41,872 bases of DNA from an uncultured Clostridia bacterium (GTDB lineage Bacteria > Bacillota > Clostridia > TANB77 > CAG-508). Within the stretch, counting starts at the first letter, position 1. Every line of letters begins with the position of its first letter. Positions 7,108-14,760 of the stretch are shown in pieces. The translations under genes and the position numbers were made by a program. A model generated the notes under the pieces. The model had not been told where the DNA came from, did not search any database, and saw nothing but the letters and a program-made list of their open reading frames with translations. Location of the stretch: the NCBI GenBank assembly GCA_947626605.1, contig CANQSV010000011.1:1-41872 (forward strand), read 5' to 3'.

Positions 7108-7325
7108 TTTATCATATCCTTTCAATTATAATTTTTTTTATTGTGTAGTATTTTACAAGATTATTATCGCCTTTTTTGATTAAATTATGCAGAATAATGA
7201 TTTTTTTCAATACCAATCTATAAAAATAATGTAAAAAAATGTATATTATTCATGATTTAAAGAGAAATAATAGGTATTATAATAATATGTAAAAAATTTA
7301 GTTTTATTATAAAATCAAATTTAAA

Positions 7326-7354
7326 TTGACATTATAATATATATAAGATAAGAT
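7326..7354 (+). promoter_or_regulatory. Sigma-A type promoter
   Basis: TTGACA (7326-7331), 17 bases and TAAGAT (7349-7354). An in-frame ATG at 7353 overlaps the -10 box, so translation must start further on, at 7392. The 7126-7325 stretch is AT-rich with no other recognisable feature. Confidence 0.65.
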
Positions 7355-7391
7355 GTTAATAAATAAAAATAAAAGAAAGGAAAGTTGTATA

Positions 7392-8021
7392 ATGAAAAAT
7401 TCAACTAAAATTATTATTGCTGTAGTTGCAATTGTACTAATTGTTGCAGTAGTTGCAGGTATTGTTTTGGCTATAACAAAAAATACAGCTAAAAGTGAAA
7501 AATCTCAATCAAATGTATCTTCTGTTGAAGATTTAACAAAACTAGTTGAAGATATTTACGAAAAGAAGGAAAAACCATTTCCAAGTGTAGAAACACGCGA
7601 AGTTGATGTAACTGATGAAACAATGGTTCAATCAATTACAGGACTTGAAACCGGAGAAAAACTTGAATATCTTGTTGTATCAGAACCAATGATTTCTTCT
7701 CAAGCATATTCATTTGTTTTAGCGAAAGTTAAATCAGGTGTTAATTCTAACGATATTGCAAAAGAAATGTTTGATAAGATAAATCCTAGAAAGTGGATTT
7801 GCGTATCTGCTGAAAAAGTATGTGCTACAAGTAGTGGTGATGTTGTATGTCTTGTAATGACAAATAAAGAAGCCACTGAAAATATTTTTGCAGGTTTCAA
7901 AGAAGTAGCTGGAAGCGTTGGAAAAGAATACTCTAAAGAAATAGAAGAGGCTGCTCTTCCAGAAGATACAGTGCCACCAGTAGTTGATGTGCCAGATGAT
8001 ACAAACAATACAGTTGATTAA
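7392..8021 (+). CDS. Membrane-anchored protein, DUF4358-like, of an acyltransferase cassette
   Basis: The predicted protein has 209 residues from ATG 7392 (AAGGAAAG upstream). It begins with a single membrane segment (KIIIAVVAIVLIVAVVAGIVLAI). An exported domain of ~130 residues follows, with 'EDLTKLVEDIYEKKE', a Thr/Glu-rich middle and 'SSQAYSFVLAKVKSG'. The tail is Pro/Asp-rich (PPVVDVPDDTNNTVD). Size, topology and position before MBOAT and DHHW genes fit the DUF4358 lipoprotein-like family often found in this setting, but no lipobox cysteine is seen. Its role may be to assist O-acylation of a surface polymer. The family call is moderate. Confidence 0.6.
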   Translation: MKNSTKIIIAVVAIVLIVAVVAGIVLAITKNTAKSEKSQSNVSSVEDLTKLVEDIYEKKEKPFPSVETREVDVTDETMVQSITGLETGEKLEYLVVSEPMISSQAYSFVLAKVKSGVNSNDIAKEMFDKINPRKWICVSAEKVCATSSGDVVCLVMTNKEATENIFAGFKEVAGSVGKEYSKEIEEAALPEDTVPPVVDVPDDTNNTVD

Positions 8022-8035
8022 GGATAAAACAAAAG

Positions 8036-8070
8036 AATAAATCATCGTCATTTTATGCCGATGATTTATT
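8036..8070 (+). terminator. Strong hairpin between the membrane protein gene and the MBOAT gene
   Basis: AATAAATCATCG pairs perfectly with CGATGATTTATT (12 bp) around an 11-base loop. The T-run is short, so it may act as an attenuator or partial terminator, reducing transcription into the acyltransferase genes downstream. Confidence 0.6.
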
Positions 8071-8085
8071 AGTTAAGGAGAGAAA

Positions 8086-9471
8086 ATGATATTTTCAAGT
8101 ATAACTTTCTTATTTTTCTTTTTGCCTGTAGTATTATCTATATACTACATTGTACCAAGAAAATTTAAAAATTTAGTGCTTTTAGTAGCTTCACTATTTT
8201 TCTATTTTTATGGTGAACCAATCTATGTTTTCTTAATGATATTTTCAATTATTTCAACATATATTTTTGGTTTACTAATAGATAAGTACAAAAAGTATTC
8301 AAAAGTTTTTTTAGCAATTTCAATTTGTATAAGTGTTGGGATTTTAGTTTATTTTAAATATACTAATTTCATTATTCAAAATATAAATTTGTGGTTAAAA
8401 AATAAAATAGATTTTATATATGTTATTCTTCCTATTGGAATATCTTTTTATACATTTCAAATGATTAGTTATAATATAGATGTTTATAGAGGACAAGCAA
8501 AAGTTCAAAAAAACATACTAAAACTAGCAATGTATATTTCACTTTTCCCACAATTGATTGCTGGTCCAATCGTAAGATATACAACAATAGAAGGACAATT
8601 GGAAAATAGAACACATACACTAGAAAAGTTTTCAAACGGAGTAAGAAGGTTTATAATAGGGCTTGGGAAAAAAGTTTTAATTGCAAATGTTTTAGGTGAA
8701 TTAGCTAGTAAATTTTTAGTAAGTAATGATGTTAGTATTTTATTTTTCTGGCTTTATGGAATTTCCGCGATGTTACAGATATACTTTGATTTTTCAGGTT
8801 ATTCAGATATGGCAATTGGACTTGGTAAAATGTTTGGGTTTGAATTTTTAGAAAACTTTAATTATCCTTATATTGCTAAAACTGTAACAGATTTCTGGAG
8901 AAGATGGCATATATCCCTTAGTAGTTGGTTTAGAGATTACATATATATTCCACTTGGAGGAAACAGAGTTAGTAAAATCAAATGGATAAGAAATATATTG
9001 TTAGTTTGGATGTTAACAGGTTTATGGCATGGAGCTTCATGGAATTTTGTTATATGGGGACTATATTTTGGAATAATATTATTAATAGAAAAAATATTTT
9101 TAGATAAATTTTTGGAAAAATTTCCAGATATATTAAAAAGAATATATGTATTAGTAATTGTAATGATTAGTTTTATTATATTTAATGGCGAGGGAGTAGA
9201 ACAAATTTTAAGAAATATTGGCGGATTAATTGGATTTAGAAGAATTCCATTAGTTTCAAATGAGAGTTTATATTATTTTAAGAGTTATTTCGTTATTTTA
9301 TTAGTGGGAATAATTGGATCTACTCCACTTATTAAAAATATTGTTACAAGCAAGAAATTAAATAAAATTGCAGGTTACCTAGAACCTTTAGTATTATTAA
9401 TAATATTAGTAGTTTCAACTAGTTATATTATAGATGGTTCTTTTAATCCGTTTTTATATTTTAGATTTTAG
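8086..9471 (+). CDS. MBOAT-family O-acyltransferase (AlgI/DltB type)
   Basis: This 461-residue polytopic membrane protein starts MIFSSITFLFFFLPVVLSIYYI. MBOAT landmarks are LPIGISFYTFQMISYNIDVYRG (~124), FPQLIAGPIVRY (~152), YFDFSGYSDMAIGLGKMFG (~233), FWRRWHISLSSWFRDYIYIPLGGNR (~268) and the catalytic histidine in TGLWHGASWNF (His315). The family moves acyl groups, often acetyl, across the membrane to extracytoplasmic polysaccharides. The length is typical of AlgI. It has an AAGGAGAG ribosome site and forms a pair with the DHHW gene eight bases downstream. The polymer modified is unknown. Confidence 0.92.
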   Translation: MIFSSITFLFFFLPVVLSIYYIVPRKFKNLVLLVASLFFYFYGEPIYVFLMIFSIISTYIFGLLIDKYKKYSKVFLAISICISVGILVYFKYTNFIIQNINLWLKNKIDFIYVILPIGISFYTFQMISYNIDVYRGQAKVQKNILKLAMYISLFPQLIAGPIVRYTTIEGQLENRTHTLEKFSNGVRRFIIGLGKKVLIANVLGELASKFLVSNDVSILFFWLYGISAMLQIYFDFSGYSDMAIGLGKMFGFEFLENFNYPYIAKTVTDFWRRWHISLSSWFRDYIYIPLGGNRVSKIKWIRNILLVWMLTGLWHGASWNFVIWGLYFGIILLIEKIFLDKFLEKFPDILKRIYVLVIVMISFIIFNGEGVEQILRNIGGLIGFRRIPLVSNESLYYFKSYFVILLVGIIGSTPLIKNIVTSKKLNKIAGYLEPLVLLIILVVSTSYIIDGSFNPFLYFRF

Positions 9472-9479
9472 GAGGATAT

Positions 9480-10568
9480 ATGCAGGAAAATAAAATAAAG
9501 GATGCAATAATTACAATAGTTTTCCTAACAACTCTATTTTCAGTATTTATTATAAACATAATAGTAAAAGATAAAACAATTTCTGATTCTGAGAGAAGAA
9601 AACTAGTAAGTTTTCCAAAAATTACAAAATCCAATATAATGGATGGAGAACTATCAGAAAAATTTGAAAAATATTTTTCTGATCAATTTGTAGGAAGAGA
9701 TTTTTTTAGAAGTTTAAAAACAGTTTGGAGTCTTAATATTTTTAACCAAAAAGATAATAATGAATTATTTGTAAAAGATAATTCATTATACAAGATGGAA
9801 TATAAATTAAAAGAAAAAAATGTTGAAAAATCAGCAGAGAAGATACAGGAAATTTATAATAAATATTTAACAAATATGAATGTTTATTATGCTATAATTC
9901 CTGAAAAGAATTATTACTTGAAAAAAGATGATCATTTAAAAATGGATTATGAAAAAATAAAAGAAATAATGAATAAAAATTTGAGAGATATTAACTATAT
10001 AGATATCTGGAGTAGCCTTAATTTACAAGATTACTACAGAACGGATTTGCATTGGAAACAAGAAAACTTGTATGATGTTGTGAATTGCTTAAAAAAAGAT
10101 ATGGGATTAAAAAATACAGATTTTTCACAATATAATATACAAGATAAAGGTAATTTTTATGGCGTTTATTATGGTCAATTAGGTGTGAATATTGAACCAG
10201 ACAAATTATATATTTTAACAAACAATGAGCTAGAAAGTTGTGTAACATATAATTTCGAAACAAACCAAAAAGGTAAAATATATCAAAATCCTAAAACAGC
10301 AGATAAATATGATATTTATTTATCAGGTGCAGTACCTTTAGTCACAGTAGAAAATCCAAATTCTAAATCACGCAAGGAACTATTATTATTTAGAGATTCA
10401 TTTGGAAGCAGTTTAGCACCATTATTACTAGACAGTTATAGAAAGATAACTTTAATTGATATAAGATATATGTCAAGTAAAAATTTAGATCAATACATAG
10501 ATTTTAAAGAACAAGATGTACTATTTTTATATAGTAGTTTAGTGTTAAATCAAAATATTTTAAAATAA
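9480..10568 (+). CDS. DHHW-family extracytoplasmic protein (AlgJ/AlgX-like acetylation partner)
   Basis: This 362-residue protein has one N-terminal membrane segment (~10-30, IITIVFLTTLFSVFIINIIV) and an outside domain. The YRTDLHW motif (His191) and a downstream 'LLLFRDSFGSSLAPLL' with DSFG (~302) are the conserved elements of DHHW/AlgJ-like, SGNH-related proteins. These proteins complete transfer of the acyl group delivered by an MBOAT partner. GGAGG precedes the ATG. It is translationally close to the MBOAT gene (8-base gap), which supports joint function. Confidence 0.85.
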   Translation: MQENKIKDAIITIVFLTTLFSVFIINIIVKDKTISDSERRKLVSFPKITKSNIMDGELSEKFEKYFSDQFVGRDFFRSLKTVWSLNIFNQKDNNELFVKDNSLYKMEYKLKEKNVEKSAEKIQEIYNKYLTNMNVYYAIIPEKNYYLKKDDHLKMDYEKIKEIMNKNLRDINYIDIWSSLNLQDYYRTDLHWKQENLYDVVNCLKKDMGLKNTDFSQYNIQDKGNFYGVYYGQLGVNIEPDKLYILTNNELESCVTYNFETNQKGKIYQNPKTADKYDIYLSGAVPLVTVENPNSKSRKELLLFRDSFGSSLAPLLLDSYRKITLIDIRYMSSKNLDQYIDFKEQDVLFLYSSLVLNQNILK

Positions 10569-10582
10569 TTTATTATTTTTTA

Positions 10583-10621
10583 AGAGGATTTTAAATTGAT
10601 TAAAATCCTCTGTTCTTTTTT
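10583..10621 (+). terminator. Rho-independent terminator
   Basis: AGAGGATTTTA pairs with TAAAATCCTCT (11 bp), followed by GTTCTTTTTT. It ends the acyltransferase operon about 50 bases before the spoVD junction, so little read-through into the dcw genes is expected. Confidence 0.9.
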
Positions 10622-10669
10622 AGCATAATGTTTTCAAAACAATTGAAAAAGTAAATAATGAAGAATTAA

Positions 10670-10700
10670 TTTTGTAGTTACAAAATACACCAAGGAGGTG
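10670..10700 (+). other. att-like site C at the spoVD junction (attR candidate)
   Basis: The left half TTTTGTAGTTACAAAA (10670-10685) is itself an inverted repeat and mirrors the complement of the right arms of sites A and B. CACC and the core AAGGAGGTG follow. From 10688 the sequence reads in frame into spoVD (HQGGAVAAPV). It looks like a hybrid site: one arm from an element, the other from the target gene. Confidence 0.55.
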
Positions 10701-10981
10701 CTGTTGCAGCACCTGTTGGGGGAAAGATTTTAACAGATATTTTATCATATTTAGAGTTGGAAAAAGATGATATATCTGAAGATGAAATAATAAAAAGAGT
10801 AAATGTACCAGATATAAGAGGAATGAGTGTAAAAGATGCAAAAAAGATGTTAAAAGAAAATGGATTGATGCTAGAAATGAGCGAAGAACAAGAATTATCT
10901 GATGAATCCATAATAAAAAATCAAATTCCAATGCCAGAGACAGAAGTAAATGAAAATAGTAAAGTATATTATGAAATATAA
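10688..10981 (+). pseudogene. spoVD: C-terminal fragment of SpoVD (class B PBP) with PASTA domain
   Basis: The frame is open from 10670. It encodes HQGGAVAAPVGGKILTDILSYLEL, the conserved end of the transpeptidase domain of SpoVD/PBP2-type proteins, then one PASTA domain starting VNVPDIRGMSVKDAKKMLKENGL. It ends KVYYEI. The ~550 N-terminal residues, including the membrane anchor and catalytic SxxK, SxN and KTG motifs, are missing. A TAA at 10667-10669 precedes the fragment. The only plausible start is TTG 10757 without a good ribosome site. Its place directly before murE is the normal dcw position of spoVD. It is either a dead remnant or the 3' part of a gene restored by excision of the upstream DNA. 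Confidence 0.85.
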
Positions 10982-11008
10982 AAATAATTAAAAATATGTT
11001 TTTTATAC

Positions 11009-11037
11009 TATACAAAAGAAAAAAATAATTATATAAT
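11009..11037 (+). promoter_or_regulatory. Candidate promoter for the murE operon
   Basis: TATACA (11009-11014), 17 bases and TATAAT (11032-11037) lie about 33 bases before murE. The -10 box is perfect and the -35 box matches at four of six positions. Because spoVD is cut and a terminator precedes it, the cell-wall genes need a promoter here. Confidence 0.5.
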
Positions 11038-11069
11038 GTTATGGGATTTTATAGACTGGAGGAATATGT

Positions 11070-12581
11070 ATGGAATTAAAATCAATTTTAAGAAAAATTG
11101 AAGGTTTAAAAGCAAAAGGAAATCTAGATATAGAAATAAGTAATATTACCAGTGATTCAAGAGAAGTAATTAATGGAAGTCTATTTGTAGCAATAAAAGG
11201 ATTTGAAACAGATGGACATAAATATATAGAAAAAGCAATAGAAAGTGGCGCAAAAGCTATAATGATTGAAGCAGGATTTGATTATAAAACTATTAAAGAA
11301 CTAGAAAATGTAACAATTATCTCTGCACCAGATACTAGATATGCGTTAGCAATTTGTAGTAGTAATTTTTATGACAATCCATCAGAAAAGTTCAAATTAA
11401 TAGGTGTAACAGGAACAAAAGGAAAAACAACTACTACATACATGATAAAATCAATATTAGAAAAACAAGGCAAAAAGGTAGGTTTAATAGGAACAATTGC
11501 AACATATATTGGAGATAAAAAAATAGAAGATAGTGATAGGACTACTCCAGAAAGCACAAAACTTCAGCAAATATTTGATATGATGGTAAAAGAAAAAGTA
11601 GAAGTTGTTGTTATGGAAGTTTCATCACAAAGCTTAAAACTTAATAGAGTTGCGGGATGCAATTTTGATATAGGCGTATTTACAAACTTTTCAGAAGACC
11701 ATATTAGTCCAAAAGAGCATCCAAATATGGAAGATTATTTTAATTCAAAAGTAAAATTATTTGAAATGTGCGAAATAGGATTCATAAATGCAGATGACTT
11801 TTATGTAGCTAAAGTAAAAAAATTAGCTCCAAATTGTAAGATTTCAACTTATGGTATAGATAATTTTTGTGATGTATTGGCAAAAGATATAACAATAACA
11901 AATTCATACGTTGATTTTAAAGTAAAAATGGAAGGGAAAAATGAGAGAGTAAAAACATGCATACCAGGTAGATTTAGCGTTTATAATGCATTAGCAGCAA
12001 TTTGTGTAACAACAAAACTGGGTGTTCCAAAGGATATTATAAAAGAAGCTCTAGTAGAAGTAAGAGTACCAGGAAGAAGTGAATTAGTAGAAAATAAAAG
12101 AGATTTGGTAATAATGATAGATTATGCACACTCTCCAGAAAGTTTAGACAATATATTAAGAGCAGTTAAATCATATACGCCAGGAAAAGTAATTTCAGTT
12201 TTCGGATGTGGAGGAGATAGAGATTCTGGTAAAAGACCTCTTATGGGTGAAATATCAGGAAAAATAGCAGACTTCACGATAATTACATCAGATAATCCAA
12301 GAACAGAAAATCCGGAAGCAATAGTTAAAGAAATAGAAGAAGGAATTAAAAAAACAAGAGGAAAATACACATGTATAGTAGATAGAATAGAAGCTATAAA
12401 ATATGCAATTTCTATTGCCAAAAAAAGTGATATAATTGTTCTTGCAGGTAAAGGACATGAACCTTATCAAGAGATAGGTCATGAAAAACATCCTTTTGAT
12501 GAAAGAATTATAGTGAGAGATATTATAGAAGAATTAGAAAAAGAAGAAAAAAACACAGAACAAAATAAAAGAAAACAATAG
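11070..12581 (+). CDS. murE: UDP-MurNAc-tripeptide synthetase, meso-DAP type
   Basis: MurE adds the third amino acid to UDP-MurNAc-L-Ala-D-Glu in the cytoplasm, using ATP. The 503-residue protein has the Mur ligase order. An N-terminal uridine-binding domain includes ISNITSDSREVINGSLFVAIKG. The central ATPase domain has the P-loop VTGTKGKTTTTYMI (~112-125) and the EVSSQSL and HxxxH region (DHISPKEHPNMEDYFNSKVKLF). The C-terminal domain has the substrate motif DNPR (residues 408-411). DNPR indicates meso-diaminopimelate rather than lysine. It has a TGGAGG ribosome site. Its stop directly abuts the mraY start. Confidence 0.97.
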   Translation: MELKSILRKIEGLKAKGNLDIEISNITSDSREVINGSLFVAIKGFETDGHKYIEKAIESGAKAIMIEAGFDYKTIKELENVTIISAPDTRYALAICSSNFYDNPSEKFKLIGVTGTKGKTTTTYMIKSILEKQGKKVGLIGTIATYIGDKKIEDSDRTTPESTKLQQIFDMMVKEKVEVVVMEVSSQSLKLNRVAGCNFDIGVFTNFSEDHISPKEHPNMEDYFNSKVKLFEMCEIGFINADDFYVAKVKKLAPNCKISTYGIDNFCDVLAKDITITNSYVDFKVKMEGKNERVKTCIPGRFSVYNALAAICVTTKLGVPKDIIKEALVEVRVPGRSELVENKRDLVIMIDYAHSPESLDNILRAVKSYTPGKVISVFGCGGDRDSGKRPLMGEISGKIADFTIITSDNPRTENPEAIVKEIEEGIKKTRGKYTCIVDRIEAIKYAISIAKKSDIIVLAGKGHEPYQEIGHEKHPFDERIIVRDIIEELEKEEKNTEQNKRKQ

Positions 12582-13559
12582 ATGAAAAGAGTGAAAAAAA
12601 TGAAGTTTCAAACAATTCTAGTTATAGTTTCCTTTGTTATATCGGTTATGTTAGCATTGGGAATTATACCTATTTTAAGGAAGAAAAAAATGGGACAAAG
12701 TGAAAGAGATGATGGACCTAAATCACATTTGTCAAAACAAGGAACACCTACAATGGGAGGAATAATTTTTATAATATCTACATTGTTGATGTCAATTAGT
12801 ACATGCATTATAACAAAACAGTATAATATATTAGCACTAGCATTGGTATCTATAGGATTTGGCTGTATAGGAATGTTTGATGATTATAAAAAACTAGTAA
12901 AAAAAGATACAAAGGGATTAAGCCCAAAAGGTAAAATGATTGGTTTATTAGCTATATCCATTATATATATTCTGTTTATAATAAAAATAGCCAATATAGG
13001 AACGAGTACGTATATACCATTCTTTAAAATATTTATAAATATACCAGTTTTTGTGTATATACCATGTGCAATATTTATTATGTTAGGAACAACAAATGCT
13101 TTTAACTTAACTGATGGAATAGACGGATTAGCTACAACCATTAGTCTTATAGTGTTAACATGCATAACTGGAATTGCTATGTTGAAAGGAGTAGAGGTAG
13201 TAGCTATGTTTGGAAGCATATTAATTGGAATGTGCTTAGCTTTTTTAATCTTTAATCTGCATCCTGCTAAAGTATTTATGGGAGACACAGGCTCACTTTT
13301 TTTAGGAGGAGCGGTTGTAACAGCAATACTATATTTAAAAATGCCTTTACTATTAATAATAATAGCTTTAATACCAGTATGTGAAACCTTATCAGTAATT
13401 ATACAAGTGGCATATTTTAAAAAAACAGGGAATAGAATATTTAAAATGGCTCCAATACACCATCACTTTGAATTATCAGGATGGAGTGAAAACAAAGTTG
13501 TTTCAGTATTCAGTATTGTAACTTTAATGCTTTGTATTATAGGTCTTGTAGCTATTTAG
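12582..13559 (+). CDS. mraY: Phospho-MurNAc-pentapeptide transferase (lipid I synthase)
   Basis: MraY links phospho-MurNAc-pentapeptide to undecaprenyl phosphate in the membrane. The 325-residue protein has about ten membrane segments. Signatures are DDGPKSHLSKQGTPTMGGIIF (~43), the aspartate pair in GMFDDYKKL (~100), NAFNLTDGIDGLA (~174) and the histidine motif APIHHHFELSGW (~288). Translation starts at the ATG immediately after the murE stop; an alternative ATG lies 18 bases on. The next gene should be murD in the common order, but here ftsW follows after 28 bases. Confidence 0.96.
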   Translation: MKRVKKMKFQTILVIVSFVISVMLALGIIPILRKKKMGQSERDDGPKSHLSKQGTPTMGGIIFIISTLLMSISTCIITKQYNILALALVSIGFGCIGMFDDYKKLVKKDTKGLSPKGKMIGLLAISIIYILFIIKIANIGTSTYIPFFKIFINIPVFVYIPCAIFIMLGTTNAFNLTDGIDGLATTISLIVLTCITGIAMLKGVEVVAMFGSILIGMCLAFLIFNLHPAKVFMGDTGSLFLGGAVVTAILYLKMPLLLIIIALIPVCETLSVIIQVAYFKKTGNRIFKMAPIHHHFELSGWSENKVVSVFSIVTLMLCIIGLVAI

Positions 13560-13587
13560 TATATTGTGTTTATTAAAGGAGAAACAA

Positions 13588-14742
13588 ATGCCAAAGACTA
13601 AAAGTATAAAAAATGAATCTAATCAAATAAATAATCAAGTGGATTTTGTATTGCTTGTAACAGTTTTATTATTATTATCGCTTGGAATAATAATGGTTTT
13701 ATCTGCAAGTTCACCATCATCCATAGCAGAGAGCGGAAATAGCTATGAATATGTTTCAAAACAATTAATAAGTGCTATAATCGGTATAATTGCAATGATA
13801 TTTTTCTCTAAAATAAATTATAAAATTTACCAAAAATTTTATGTACATATATATTTCTTGTCAATTTTTGTATTGTTACTAGTTTTAACTCCGATAGGTA
13901 TAGAAGCAAATGGAGCTTTAAGGTGGATAGATGTTGGATTTTCAACATTACAACCATCAGAAATAACTAAATTAGGACTTATAATTTTCTATTCGGCTTT
14001 ACTATCTAGCAGAAAAGATAAATTAAATAAATTATCAACTGGTTTCTTTATGCCAATACTATTATTACTACCAGTTATATTCATATTAGTAATAATTCAA
14101 GACCACTTAAGTGCTACTTTTGTAATTGTGGTAATAACTTCAATTTTAATGCTTATGGCAGGTACAAAATTAAGATATTTTTTATCTTTTGGAATGGCAG
14201 GAGCAGGGTTAGGTGCAGCAGGATTATATTATATGGCAAAGGTATCTGAAAAAGGTGCATTTAGATTAAGCAGAATAATATCATTCTTAGATCCGTGGGC
14301 CGATTTGCAGGGAGATGGATGGCAAGTTATACAAGGACTTTATGCTATAGGCTCAGGTGGACTATTTGGAGTAGGGCTTGGAAATAGCAATCAAAAATAT
14401 TTATATATACCAGAACCACATAATGATTTCATTTTTGCAGTTTTAGCAGAAGAATTAGGATTTGTAGGATGCTTGTTGGTAATATCATTATTTACAATAT
14501 TTATATTAAGAGGAGCAATAATAGCCATGAGGTCTAAAGATATGTTTGGAAGTTTATTAGCAATTGGAATAACTTCACTAGTGGGTATTCAAGCTATAAT
14601 AAACATAGCAGTTGTAACATCATCAATGCCAAATACAGGAATGCCATTACCTTTCTTTAGTTATGGAGGAACAGCTCTAATTATACTATTATCTGCAGTA
14701 GGAATATTATTAAATATATCTAGAAATATGGAAAAAGTTTAA
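13588..14742 (+). CDS. ftsW: SEDS-family FtsW/SpoVE glycosyltransferase
   Basis: The 384-residue protein, from ATG 13588 with AAAGGAG upstream, is a ten-helix SEDS peptidoglycan polymerase. Typical segments are IIMVLSASSPSS (~38), ANGALRWIDVGFSTLQPSEITKLGLIIF (~112), DHLSATFVIV (~172), the extracellular loop SFLDPWADLQGDGWQVIQGLYAIGSGGLFGVGLGNS (~232) and MPLPFFSYGGTALI (~353). SEDS enzymes work with a class B PBP. The cognate candidate, SpoVD, is interrupted just upstream. Sequence alone does not separate the vegetative FtsW from the sporulation SpoVE; its position in dcw beside spoVD fits SpoVE. Confidence 0.93.
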   Translation: MPKTKSIKNESNQINNQVDFVLLVTVLLLLSLGIIMVLSASSPSSIAESGNSYEYVSKQLISAIIGIIAMIFFSKINYKIYQKFYVHIYFLSIFVLLLVLTPIGIEANGALRWIDVGFSTLQPSEITKLGLIIFYSALLSSRKDKLNKLSTGFFMPILLLLPVIFILVIIQDHLSATFVIVVITSILMLMAGTKLRYFLSFGMAGAGLGAAGLYYMAKVSEKGAFRLSRIISFLDPWADLQGDGWQVIQGLYAIGSGGLFGVGLGNSNQKYLYIPEPHNDFIFAVLAEELGFVGCLLVISLFTIFILRGAIIAMRSKDMFGSLLAIGITSLVGIQAIINIAVVTSSMPNTGMPLPFFSYGGTALIILLSAVGILLNISRNMEKV

Positions 14743-14760
14743 ATAAAAAGGAGAAAATTT

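Larger units (their letters stand above)
2285..10700. mobile_element. Candidate serine-recombinase element inserted in spoVD
   Basis: Both ends carry CAAAATACACCAAGGAGGTG in the same orientation. Between them lie a large serine recombinase and its small partner, a glycosyltransferase, a surface protein and an acyltransferase cassette. The right end cuts spoVD. The left end does not border the spoVD 5' part: the reading frame there meets a stop at 2271. The true left boundary may therefore be outside the window, with 2281 and 2422 as internal junctions of tandem elements. No conjugation or relaxase gene is seen, so if mobile it would be a cargo island without its own transfer genes. Confidence 0.4.

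Noticed and set aside
10757..10981. A free-standing 74-residue PASTA protein gene
   Set aside because: The frame continues upstream into an unmistakable SpoVD transpeptidase end, the start would be TTG without a ribosome site, and a PASTA-only protein before murE is better explained as a gene fragment.
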